A DNA stretch of 50,918 nucleotides, taken from the NCBI GenBank assembly GCA_025352105.1, contig JANXUB010000007.1:1-50918 (forward strand), in the 5' to 3' direction. Both the position numbers and the translations under genes were made by a program. Shown here one piece after another: positions 24,006-32,585 of this stretch; the stretch's first letter is position 1; every line of letters begins with the position of its first letter. A model generated the notes under the pieces. It was not told where the DNA came from. It did not search any database and worked only from the letters and a program-made list of their open reading frames with translations. This DNA comes from Burkholderiales bacterium. GTDB taxonomy: Bacteria; Pseudomonadota; Gammaproteobacteria; Burkholderiales; Casimicrobiaceae.

Positions 24006-25111
24006 TGACGAATTTCACACGCAAGCAGACCTCTGTTGCGATGGCGGCAACGATGGGCCTGATTCTCCTGGGTGTAGGTGCGGTTCGTGCCGATGACAAA
24101 AAAACCGCAGCGCCTGCCGTTGCCAAGGCCTCACTCACCGTCACCACAACCAAAGCTACGCAATCCGACTGGCCCATAAAGCTCTCCGCCAACGGCAACA
24201 TCGCGCCGTGGCAGGAAGCCATCGTCGGCGCGGAATCAAATGGCCTGCGCCTCGCGGAAGTGCGCGTGAACGTAGGCGACGTGGTCAAGCGCGGGCAGAC
24301 GCTGGCGAACTTTGCACCCGACACCGTACGCGCCGAACTCGCGCAACAAAGCGCAAGTGTTGCCGAAGCGGAAGCCGCGCTGGCGGAGGCGGAAGCCAAC
24401 GCTGCACGCGCGAAAACGTTGCAGGATTCCGGCGCGATGTCGACGCAACAAATCAATCAATATGTCACCGCTGCAAAGACCGCGTCGGCGCGATTGCAGG
24501 CGGCAAAAGCAGCACGTGAAAGTGGTCAGCTCCGTGTTGGCTTCACGCGTGTGGTGGCGCCTGATGATGGCGTGATTTCGTCGCGCTCGGCGACTGTGGG
24601 CGCGGTGGTGAGCGGAGGCCAGGAGTTGTTCCGTCTGATCCGCAAAAATCGCCTCGAATGGCGCGCCGAGGTGACCGCCGTCGAACTCGCCAAAGTGGCG
24701 GCAGGACAGGCGGTTGTCGTCACCACGCCGACCGGCGCAACTGTGAACGGCAAAGTGCGCGTCGTTGCGCCGACGGTCGACACCGCCACTCGCAACGCCA
24801 TTGTGTACGTCGATCTTTCGAACAACACCGCCGCCAAAGCCGGCATGTTCGCCAGCGGCGATTTCTCAGTGGGATCGGCGCGCGCGCTGTCGCTGCCGCA
24901 GCAGGCGGTGGTGTTGCGCGATGGCATGAGCTATGTGTACCAACTGCTTGCGGACAACAAAGTCTCGCAGCTCAAGGTGCAGACCGGTCGTCGCTTCAAT
25001 GATCGCGTTGAAATTGCGGCGGGACTCAAAGGGACGGAAACAGTGGTGGTCAACGGCGCTGCATTCCTTGCGCAGGGCGATACCGTGCGCGTTGTGGCGG
25101 ATGCTAAATGA
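24005..25111 (+). CDS. RND efflux periplasmic adaptor (membrane fusion protein)
   Basis: A 368-residue adaptor. ATG 24005 overlaps the previous stop and is followed by a signal-like helix ending at VRADDKK. Layout: lipoyl half-domain (NGNIAPWQEAIVGAESNGLRLAEVRVNVGDVVKRGQTL), alpha-hairpin coiled coil (about 110-190, AEAEAALAEAEANAARAKTL), second lipoyl half, beta-barrel and membrane-proximal domains. It links the pump to the outer-membrane duct. No lipobox is seen, so anchoring would be by an uncleaved helix or none. Confidence 0.9.
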   Translation: MTNFTRKQTSVAMAATMGLILLGVGAVRADDKKTAAPAVAKASLTVTTTKATQSDWPIKLSANGNIAPWQEAIVGAESNGLRLAEVRVNVGDVVKRGQTLANFAPDTVRAELAQQSASVAEAEAALAEAEANAARAKTLQDSGAMSTQQINQYVTAAKTASARLQAAKAARESGQLRVGFTRVVAPDDGVISSRSATVGAVVSGGQELFRLIRKNRLEWRAEVTAVELAKVAAGQAVVVTTPTGATVNGKVRVVAPTVDTATRNAIVYVDLSNNTAAKAGMFASGDFSVGSARALSLPQQAVVLRDGMSYVYQLLADNKVSQLKVQTGRRFNDRVEIAAGLKGTETVVVNGAAFLAQGDTVRVVADAK

Positions 25112-25138
25112 TGCGCGCCGCTCAAGCGCTGGCGTGGC

Positions 25139-25232
25139 TTGTAGGGTGGGCAGCCTCTGCCCACCAGTGCGGTGCTCAGCAGACCGGATTTTTTGGTCGA
25201 GCCTTGGTGGGCACGGGGTGCCCACCCTACAA
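25139..25232. repeat. REP-doublet element, copy 2 (inverted relative to copy 1)
   Basis: A 94-bp element with perfect 14-bp terminal arms (TTGTAGGGTGGGCA and its complement), filling most of the 171-bp gap between adaptor and pump genes. Its left 25 bases are the exact reverse complement of the right 25 bases of the copy at 3523-3618. Its right end matches that copy's left end with one change. The middle differs. Each end folds into its own nine-bp stem. It may stabilise or attenuate the mRNA between adaptor and pump. Confidence 0.8.
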
Positions 25233-25282
25233 AACTCCCTTCGCCGGGACGACGAAGTTATTAGCTTGAGGTTGAGTTGAGC

Positions 25283-28200
25283 ATGAACGTTTCCGCCTGG
25301 TCGATACGAAACCCGATTCCATCGCTGATGATCTTTGTTCTGCTGACGTTGGCAGGCATCCTGTCATGGCAGTCAATGAAGGTTCAGAACTTCCCCGACC
25401 TTGATTTGCCGACGGTCACCGTCAGCGCGTCATTGCCCGGAGCCGCCCCCGGTCAGCTTGAAAACGAAGTTGCACGCAAGATTGAAAACTCAATTGCGAC
25501 GCTGCAGGGCTTGAAGCACATCTACACCAAAGTCCAGGACGGCGGGGCGACCATCACCGCTGAATTCCGTCTGGAAAAGCCGGTGCAGGAAGCCGTTGAC
25601 GACGTGCGCGCAGCCGTGTCCCGCGTGCGCGCTGACATGCCGGGTGACTTGCGCGACCCGATTGTCAGCAAGCTCGAATTGGCGGGCTCGCCGGTGCTCG
25701 CGTTCACGGTCGCCTCCGACCAGATGGACGATGAGGCGCTGTCGTGGTTTGTCGACAACACGTTGACGCGGCGACTGCTTTCTGTGCGTGGCGTCGGTGC
25801 GATCGGTCGCGTCGGTGGCGCGGATCGGCAGGTTCAGGTGTTGCTCGATCCCGCGAAATTGCAGTCGCTCCGCGTTACTGCCGCAGATGTGTCGCGTCAG
25901 CTGCGCCTCGTGCAGACGGAGGCGACCGGTGGTCGCACGGATCTTGGCGGTGCCGAGCAACCGATTCGGGTGCTCGCCAACGTTGCCAGCGCGCAGGAGC
26001 TGGGCAGGCTGCAATTAAGCTTGCCGGATGGTCGCCGGATTCGACTGGATGAAGTCGCCACCGTCATCGACACCGTGGCTGAGCCGCGGTCCGCAGCGTT
26101 GCTTGATGGCAAGCCGGTGGTCGGCTTCGAGGTGGCGCGCAGTCGCGGTGCCAGCGAGATCGAGGTGGGCAAGGGCGCGCTTGCCGTGCTCGAACAAATC
26201 AAGCTTGAAAACCCGGGCTTGAAGCTCACGCAAGCGTTCGATTTTGTGACGCCGGTACAAGAGGAATATGACGCCTCGGTGGAGCTCTTGCTCGAAGGCG
26301 CGTTCCTCGCAGTGTTGGTGGTGCTGCTGTTCCTGCGCGAATGGCGGGCGACGCTGGTTTCAGCGGTCGCGCTGCCGCTGTCGGCGATTCCAGCCTTCAT
26401 CGGCATGCATTATTTTGGCTTCTCGATCAACGTGGTGACGCTGTTGGCGCTCTCGCTCGTGATTGGGCTTCTGGTAGATGACGCCATCGTGGAGGTCGAA
26501 AATATTGTGCGCCATTTGCGCATGGGCAAGACGCCGTATCAGGCCGCGATGGAGGCCGCAGACGAAATCGGCCTCGCAGTCATCGCAACGACGTTCGCGC
26601 TGATCGCGGTGTTCCTGCCGACCGCGTTTATGGCAGGCGTTCCCGGTAAATTTTTCAAGCAGTTTGGCTGGACGGCTTCACTCGCTGTGTTCGCCTCCCT
26701 CGCTGTTGCGCGCATGCTGACCCCGATGATGGCGGCGTACTTGTTGAAGCCCATCGTCAAGCCCGAAAAAGAAGCGGGCTGGCTGAAGATATACATGAAG
26801 TGGGCGGCGTGGTGCCTGCGTCATCGCTGGATCACGTTTGTCGGTGCGCTGGCGTTCTTCGCAGGATCTATTTTTCTGGCCACTCAGCTTTCGTTCGCAT
26901 TTATTCCGCCGGACGACAATTCGCAAACTCAGGTGAAGCTTGAGCTGCCTCCGGGTTCGACGCTGGCCGAAACGAACCAGGCGGCCGAGGTGGCGCGGCA
27001 ACTCGTGTCAAACGTCAAATACGTGAAATCGGTGTACACCACGATTGGCGGCGGCTCGGCGGGCAGCGATCCGTTCGCGCCGTCGGGCCTGGCCGAGGTG
27101 CGCAAGGCCACGTTGACCATTCAGCTCGCCGCGCGCAATGAGCGCGCCGTGCGCAAGCAACCGATTGAAGCCGACATGCGCAAAGTGCTCGAAGCGATTC
27201 CCGGTGTTCGCAGCACGGTGGGGCTCGGCGGCTCCGGCGAAAAGTATGTGCTCGTGCTGAGTGGCGACGACGCTAACGCGCTGGCTCAAGCTGCGGCGAG
27301 CGTCGAAAAAGACCTGCGTACGATCCCGAATCTCGGCACCATCACATCCACCGCGAGCCTCGTGCGGCCTGAAATTGCCGTGCGCCCGATTGCGGGTCGT
27401 GCCGCTGAATTGGGGGTCAGCGCGACGTCGATGGCGGAGACGCTTCGCGTCGCAACGGTCGGCGACTACGAACAGGCGCTGGCGAAAATGAACCTTGCGC
27501 AACGACAAATACCCATCGTCGTGCGGCTCGCGTCCAACGCTCGGCAGGACCTTGACTTGCTCGGCCGATTGACGGTTCCTGGCAACAAAGGCCCGGTGCC
27601 ACTGAACAGTGTCGCAACGCTCGAAATCGCCAGTGGCCCGGCGGCGATTGATCGCTACGACCGTTCGCGCAATATCAATTTTGAGATTGAGCTATCGGGC
27701 TCACCGCTGGGTGATGTGGTGAAAGCGGTGGCCGAATTGCCAAGCGTCAAGGGGTTGCCGCCGGGCGTTCAGGTGCGCGAAGTGGGCGATGCCGAAGCGC
27801 TAGCAGAGTTGTCATCGAGCTTCGTGCTTGCCATGATTACAGGGGTACTCTGCATCTACATTGTGCTCGTGATGTTGTTCAAGGATTTGCTGCATCCGTT
27901 CACGATTCTGGCGGCGCTGCCGTTGTCGTTTGGCGGTGCGTTTCTGGGTTTGCTGGTCACCGGAAAAAGCCTGTCGATGCCGTCCTTCATCGGACTCATC
28001 ATGCTCATGGGCGTCGCGACCAAGAACTCGATTTTGCTGGTGGAATACGCCATCGTCGCGCGCCGCGATCACGGCATGACGCGTCTTGAAGCGCTGCTGG
28101 ACGCCTGCCACAAACGCGCACGACCGATCATCATGACCACCATCGCGATGGGGGCGGGCATGTTGCCGATTGCCATTGGCACAGGCACGTCGGATTCGAG

Positions 28201-28384
28201 TTTTCGCTCGCCGATGGCAGTGGCCGTCATCGGGGGCTTGATCACGTCGACGTTCCTGTCGCTGTTGGTGATTCCGCCAGTTTTCACGCTGTTTGATGAC
28301 ATCGAACACGGAATTCGGCGAGGCGCGAAATGGCTTGGCGAGCGTTTCAAGCGCCAGCCGAAGCGGGTAGTTCCTGCTAAGTAG
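25283..28384 (+). CDS. RND efflux pump, HAE-1-type inner-membrane transporter
   Basis: A 1033-residue pump of normal AcrB-family length with 12 predicted helices and two large periplasmic loops. The N-terminus SIRNPIPSLMIFVLLTLAGILSW and the TM4 proton-relay motif VIGLLVDDAIVEVENI (paired Asp) are conserved. The corresponding FIGLIMLMGVATKNSILLVEYA lies in TM10, with its conserved Lys. It exports hydrophobic or amphipathic compounds by proton antiport; the substrate cannot be told. ATG 25283 is preferred to TTG 25277. It is the last gene of the TetR-controlled operon. Confidence 0.92.
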   Translation: MNVSAWSIRNPIPSLMIFVLLTLAGILSWQSMKVQNFPDLDLPTVTVSASLPGAAPGQLENEVARKIENSIATLQGLKHIYTKVQDGGATITAEFRLEKPVQEAVDDVRAAVSRVRADMPGDLRDPIVSKLELAGSPVLAFTVASDQMDDEALSWFVDNTLTRRLLSVRGVGAIGRVGGADRQVQVLLDPAKLQSLRVTAADVSRQLRLVQTEATGGRTDLGGAEQPIRVLANVASAQELGRLQLSLPDGRRIRLDEVATVIDTVAEPRSAALLDGKPVVGFEVARSRGASEIEVGKGALAVLEQIKLENPGLKLTQAFDFVTPVQEEYDASVELLLEGAFLAVLVVLLFLREWRATLVSAVALPLSAIPAFIGMHYFGFSINVVTLLALSLVIGLLVDDAIVEVENIVRHLRMGKTPYQAAMEAADEIGLAVIATTFALIAVFLPTAFMAGVPGKFFKQFGWTASLAVFASLAVARMLTPMMAAYLLKPIVKPEKEAGWLKIYMKWAAWCLRHRWITFVGALAFFAGSIFLATQLSFAFIPPDDNSQTQVKLELPPGSTLAETNQAAEVARQLVSNVKYVKSVYTTIGGGSAGSDPFAPSGLAEVRKATLTIQLAARNERAVRKQPIEADMRKVLEAIPGVRSTVGLGGSGEKYVLVLSGDDANALAQAAASVEKDLRTIPNLGTITSTASLVRPEIAVRPIAGRAAELGVSATSMAETLRVATVGDYEQALAKMNLAQRQIPIVVRLASNARQDLDLLGRLTVPGNKGPVPLNSVATLEIASGPAAIDRYDRSRNINFEIELSGSPLGDVVKAVAELPSVKGLPPGVQVREVGDAEALAELSSSFVLAMITGVLCIYIVLVMLFKDLLHPFTILAALPLSFGGAFLGLLVTGKSLSMPSFIGLIMLMGVATKNSILLVEYAIVARRDHGMTRLEALLDACHKRARPIIMTTIAMGAGMLPIAIGTGTSDSSFRSPMAVAVIGGLITSTFLSLLVIPPVFTLFDDIEHGIRRGAKWLGERFKRQPKRVVPAK

Positions 28385-28494
28385 CTTTTGGATAAACGGC
28401 TTATTACACAGGGGCTGGGGCAGATTTACGACATAAAGCGACTATCAGATAAATCGGCTGCTACCCCGCGTTCAGTAGTCGTTTAGACAAAAAG

Positions 28495-28530
28495 TTGTAT
28501 TTGAGCGGGTCTTAACTCTTATATAAGACC
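28495..28530 (+). promoter_or_regulatory. Possible prpE promoter with overlapping inverted repeat
   Basis: TTGTAT (28495-28500) and TTATAT (28519-28524) are 18 bp apart. The -10 region overlaps an inverted repeat GGTCTTA (28508-28514) / TAAGACC (28524-28530) with a nine-base loop. This could be an operator. The rest of the 228-bp gap 28385-28612 shows nothing else. Confidence 0.35.
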
Positions 28531-28612
28531 TCAGGTTCGCGTAAGCATTCCTCTGGCACAATCCGCGTATTCGCAAAAGCCGTCAGGTTTCGCGCTATTC
28601 CAGGAGGATGTG

Positions 28613-30493
28613 ATGGGTGCTTATCAGGAACATTTCGACCGTTCGATCAACGCGCGTGACACGTTTTGGGCGGAGGAGGCGAAGCTCATCGACTGGCAGA
28701 CGCCCTTCACCCAGGTCTGCGATTTTTCGCGCCCGCCGTTCGCCAAATGGTTTGTTGGCGGCACGACGAATCTCTGTCATAACGCCGTTGACCGTCACGT
28801 CACCACGCGCGGCGATCAGGTGGCGCTGCACTTCATTTCGTCCGAGACCGATACCGAAACGAAGTACACGTACAAGCAGCTTCATGACGAAGTGAACCGC
28901 GCCGCGGCGATGCTGCAAAGCCTCGGCGTGACCAAGGGCGATCGGGTGCTGATCTACATGCCGATGATTCCGGAGGCGGTGTTTGCGATGCTGGCAATCG
29001 TGCGAATCGGCGCGATTCATTCGGTCGTATTTGGTGGTTTTGCATCAGCTTCGCTCGCGACTCGCATTGACGACGCAAAGCCAAAAGTCATCGTCTCCTC
29101 CGACGCGGGCATGCGCATGGGCAAGGTCGTTCCGTACAAGCCTTTGCTTGATGCGGCGATTGAACTCGCAGTGAACAAGCCAGAGAAAGTGCTGATGTTT
29201 AACCGTGGTCTTGAACCCATGAAAACCACGCCGGGTCGAGATGTCGACTGGGCGGAATTCAGCGCAGCGCACATGACGAAAAAGGTTGCGTGCGAATGGG
29301 TCGAATCGTCACACCCAAGCTACATCCTCTACACCAGCGGCACGACGGGAAAACCGAAGGGCGTGCAGCGTGACACCGGCGGCTACGCCGTCACGCTAAC
29401 CACCAGCATGTACAAAATCTTCGGCCTCAAAGCAGGCGAAACGATGTTCTGCACCTCAGACATTGGCTGGGTCGTGGGCCACTGCTACATCGTCTACGGT
29501 CCGCTGCTAGCGGGCTGCACCACGATCATGTACGAGGGCGTTCCGCTGAGGCCCGATCCCGCGATCTGGTGGAAGATTTGCGCCGAGAACAACGTTAAGA
29601 CCATGTCCTCGTCGCCGACCGCGATCCGCGTGCTCAAAAAGCAGGCCCCGAAATTCATGCAGCAACACCCGCTGCCGGATTTGAAATACTTGTTCCTCGC
29701 CGGAGAGCCGCTCGACGAGCCCACCGCACGCTGGGTATCCGACGCATTGGGCGGCGTGAAAATCATCGACAACTACTGGCAAACCGAGAGCGGCTATCCG
29801 ATCATCTCGGCGCAGATCGGCGTGGAGGACACGCCGCGAAAATTCGGCTCGCCCTCGTTTCCGGTGTACGGCTTCAACGTTAAATTGAAGGACGAAGTGA
29901 CTGGCGGCACCACGAAAGCCGATGAGAAGGGCGTGTTGACCATCCTGCCGCCGTTGCCGCCGGGCGCGATGACCACCGTGTGGGGCGATGACGAGCGCTT
30001 TGTGAGCACGTATTTCGACACCTTCAAGGACGAGCAGGTTTACTCAAGCTTTGACTGGGCGACGCGCGATTCGGAAGGTTATTACTTCATTTTGGGCCGC
30101 ACCGACGACGTGATCAACGTCGCAGGTCATCGCCTCGGGACGCGCGAAATTGAAGAGGCGCTACAGGCCAATCCGATGGTCGCCGAATGCGCAGTGGTTG
30201 GCGTTGCTGACGCGTTAAAAGGTCAGATTCCGGTCGCATTCGTCGTGCTCAAGGATCCGTCCAACGCGTCAGAAGCGACGAAGACCGCGATTGCGCAAAC
30301 AGTCGATAAAGAGATCGGAGCAATCGCTCGTCCGGGGGCTGTGCATCTGGTGACGGTCTTGCCAAAAACACGTTCCGGCAAACTGCTTCGTCGCACCATT
30401 CAGGCGATTGCCGAAGGCCGTGACCCCGGCGATTTGACGACGATTGAAGACCCGGCGGCGCTTGCGCAAATCAGGACGGCACTCGGCAAGTAG
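28613..30493 (+). CDS. prpE: Propionyl-CoA synthetase PrpE
   Basis: A 626-residue acyl-CoA synthetase of the ANL superfamily. It has the P-loop YILYTSGTTGKPKGVQRDTGG, the A5 motif DNYWQTESG, the A8 hinge GRTDDVINVAGHRLGTREIEE and the catalytic Lys in KTRSGKLLRRTI. VVGHCYIVYGPLLAG and the DTGGYA form fit PrpE better than acetyl-CoA synthetase. It activates propionate with ATP and CoA for the methylcitrate cycle. A consensus AGGAGG five bases before ATG 28613 fixes the start. No other prp genes lie beside it. Confidence 0.9.
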   Translation: MGAYQEHFDRSINARDTFWAEEAKLIDWQTPFTQVCDFSRPPFAKWFVGGTTNLCHNAVDRHVTTRGDQVALHFISSETDTETKYTYKQLHDEVNRAAAMLQSLGVTKGDRVLIYMPMIPEAVFAMLAIVRIGAIHSVVFGGFASASLATRIDDAKPKVIVSSDAGMRMGKVVPYKPLLDAAIELAVNKPEKVLMFNRGLEPMKTTPGRDVDWAEFSAAHMTKKVACEWVESSHPSYILYTSGTTGKPKGVQRDTGGYAVTLTTSMYKIFGLKAGETMFCTSDIGWVVGHCYIVYGPLLAGCTTIMYEGVPLRPDPAIWWKICAENNVKTMSSSPTAIRVLKKQAPKFMQQHPLPDLKYLFLAGEPLDEPTARWVSDALGGVKIIDNYWQTESGYPIISAQIGVEDTPRKFGSPSFPVYGFNVKLKDEVTGGTTKADEKGVLTILPPLPPGAMTTVWGDDERFVSTYFDTFKDEQVYSSFDWATRDSEGYYFILGRTDDVINVAGHRLGTREIEEALQANPMVAECAVVGVADALKGQIPVAFVVLKDPSNASEATKTAIAQTVDKEIGAIARPGAVHLVTVLPKTRSGKLLRRTIQAIAEGRDPGDLTTIEDPAALAQIRTALGK

Positions 30494-30536
30494 CAAGACC
30501 GACGTTGAGCTGGGCGCAGTTAGTCATAATTGCGGC

Positions 30537-31046
30537 ATGAACCTTTGCTCAATGCACAGCGTGTGCGCCTCAATGCTTCTGATTTCGAGCCTTTCGAGCT
30601 GCGCGGTTATCGACAGCGGTGCCAGCGTCGTCAGGGCAGGCGCATCGGTGGTGAGCACGACCGTGGGCGCTGCGACTACAGTGGCGAGCGTCGCCGTGTC
30701 GACGGCGGGAGTCGCCGTATCGGCTGCGGGAGCCGCTAAAACGGTCGCCGTCACAACCGCGAATGTGGCTGTCGCCACGACAGGCACTGTGATCGCCGCA
30801 GGTACGTTCGTTGTGGCGGCAGCGACGTCCGCAGCGAATTTACAACGCGCCGACGATATGGCCACAGCAAGTGTCGTAGCGATCGCACCTGATCGTTTCA
30901 GCGCACCCGATGGTCGCGTGTGGATCACGCGAAACTGTGGCGATGTTGCCAACGGTCGTCCCGCGCTATGGGTCGCACGTCGTTCCGGCGAACATGAAAT
31001 TCGGGTGGATGCGGGCATTACTTGCGCGGTCGTTGCCGTGCAATAG
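30537..31046 (+). CDS. Small Ala/Val/Thr-rich predicted lipoprotein
   Basis: A 169-residue protein of unknown function. It has a signal peptide ending in lipobox SLSSC (mature Cys about residue 22). Then comes a low-complexity stretch of about 80 residues dominated by Ala, Val, Thr, Ser and Gly, with no charged residue apart from one Lys (SVAVSTAGVAVSAAGAAKTV). A short C-terminal module follows, containing DRFSAPDGRVWITRNCGD. The apolar stretch could be a membrane-associated helical hairpin. It lies between prpE and the dioxygenase, 31 bp before the latter, and may be cotranscribed with it. I recognise no family. Confidence 0.6.
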   Translation: MNLCSMHSVCASMLLISSLSSCAVIDSGASVVRAGASVVSTTVGAATTVASVAVSTAGVAVSAAGAAKTVAVTTANVAVATTGTVIAAGTFVVAAATSAANLQRADDMATASVVAIAPDRFSAPDGRVWITRNCGDVANGRPALWVARRSGEHEIRVDAGITCAVVAVQ

Positions 31047-31077
31047 TTCATTGGATATTCGATAAGGCTTCATCGAG

Positions 31078-31920
31078 ATGACATCAGCGAATACGGATTT
31101 GCTCAAGTGGCTCAACGAGTGTCTGGCGCGCGGACATTCGGCCGAAAGTCTGACCGCGTCGGCGCTGCAGTCGGGATGGCACGCCGACGTCGTGCGTGCC
31201 ACGGTGGCGGAGGCGGTGGGCAGTGAACTCGTCGCCAATCGCAGTGGCGCGCGGGCTGGCGGCAGTGCTGTGCCTGAGCCTGATCTGACGCAAGCGCCAA
31301 CCTTCATTCAAACGGCGGATCGGCGCGTTGACATTGTGACCGTCGTCAAGCACCCGCGCGTCGTGGTGTTCGGCAATTTGCTCTCGGACGAAGAGTGCGA
31401 ATCGTTAATCGAGCTCTCGCAACCCAAGCTCGCGCGCTCGCAAACGGTCGACAATCTGACGGGCGGTGAAGAGGTGAACAGCGCACGCACGAGTGATGGC
31501 ATGTTTTTCACGCGCGCGGAAAATCCAGTGGTCGAGCGCGTGGAAAAGCGCCTCGCTGAACTTCTGAAATGGCCTTTCGAAAACGGTGAAGGCCTGCAAG
31601 TGCTGCGCTACCGCATGGGCGCACAGTATGTCCCACATTACGACTATTTTGATCCCGCACAACCCGGCACCGCAAAGATCGTGCAGCGCGGCGGGCAGCG
31701 CGTCGCAACCATCGTCATGTATCTAAGAACCCCGGAGCGTGGCGGAGCCACAATCTTCCCCGACATCGGCCTAGAAGTCCAGCCCGTCAAAGGCTCAGGC
31801 GTCTTCTTCAGCTACGACCGACCACATCCCGACACCAAAACTTTGCATGGCGGAACGCCGGTAACGTTGGGGGAGAAATATGTGGCGACGAAGTGGTTGC
31901 GGGAGGGGGAGTTTATTTAA
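31078..31920 (+). CDS. Prolyl-4-hydroxylase-like 2-oxoglutarate/Fe(II) dioxygenase
   Basis: A 280-residue protein. An N-terminal helical module of about 60 residues precedes a P4Hc double-stranded beta-helix. The iron ligands are His187 and Asp189 (PHYDYF) and His257 (TLHGGTPV), with Lys267 (GEKYVATKW) placed to bind 2-oxoglutarate. The arrangement matches bacterial homologues of collagen prolyl hydroxylase, which hydroxylate prolines in substrate proteins such as EF-Tu in Pseudomonas. The substrate here is unknown. Its 3' end meets the decayed LysE gene on the other strand. Confidence 0.85.
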   Translation: MTSANTDLLKWLNECLARGHSAESLTASALQSGWHADVVRATVAEAVGSELVANRSGARAGGSAVPEPDLTQAPTFIQTADRRVDIVTVVKHPRVVVFGNLLSDEECESLIELSQPKLARSQTVDNLTGGEEVNSARTSDGMFFTRAENPVVERVEKRLAELLKWPFENGEGLQVLRYRMGAQYVPHYDYFDPAQPGTAKIVQRGGQRVATIVMYLRTPERGGATIFPDIGLEVQPVKGSGVFFSYDRPHPDTKTLHGGTPVTLGEKYVATKWLREGEFI

Positions 31921-32497
31921 GCTGGGCTTCGCGTTTGCCGTGCAGCAACCCCAGTGCCGTACTCCTCGGCGCTAGTCGGGGATCGTGCTCGTATTCGAAC
32001 GCCCAGCGCGCCCACAATCAGACCGCCGCTACGATTAAGCATTGTTCGATGATTTGCATAGCTGATGCGAACGCGCGATCGAGAGAATGCAAACGCCAAA
32101 AAAAGTATGCCAGCAAAGCGCGTTGATAAAGACCACGATCACTGCGGTGATCGTCAACGATATTTCTGGCGTCACAGGCATGGCCGTCGAAAATACACCG
32201 CCGAAAAAATAGTGCCGATTTCGGGTTCATGATGTTGGTTAAAAAGCCCATTCGGAATGCAGCGAATCCATTCTGTGTTTCGCTACTTCCTTCAGCTTTT
32301 TGACCGCCACTTCGCCACAGTCGAATCGCGACATATGTCAGGTACAGCGCGCCGGCGACTTGTACCGCGATGCGGAGCTGTGGTAGTGCAGCGAAAAGCG
32401 CACGCACGCCAAAGCTGATAACCAGCAAGAACAAAACTACCCGCTCAACGTAAACAAAGAAAGGAAAACGAGACACCAAATCCCCTGCGTTATCCAC
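31917..32497 (-). pseudogene. Decayed LysE/RhtB-family exporter, 5'-truncated
   Basis: Three frames on the minus strand can be stitched into the C-terminal two thirds of a LysE/RhtB amino-acid exporter. Frame 1 gives AGALYLTYVAIRLWRSGG ... MGFLTNIMNPKSALFF, the family hallmark. Frame 2 gives FGGVFSTAMPVTPEISLTIT...WHTFFG. Frame 3 gives FAFSRSRVRISYANHRTMLNRSGGLIVGALGVR. The breaks fall at an A6 run (32204-32209) and an A7 run (32098-32104), so at least two indels are needed. The first about 50-60 residues, including the first helix, are missing where the glycogen operon begins. Homopolymer sequencing error could explain the frameshifts but not the missing 5' end. Confidence 0.75.
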
Positions 32498-32585
32498 ACC
32501 AATGTAGATAATTCATTAACCTTCGGGTCGGGTCAATATTCGTTGCAAACCGGCGATAGGTTTTGGTGCGGAACAACAGGCCAGA

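Noticed and set aside
28553-28570. Possible sigma-54 site (TGGCAC) upstream of prpE
   Set aside because: The -12 element reads GCGTA instead of TTGCA/T, so the match is too poor.
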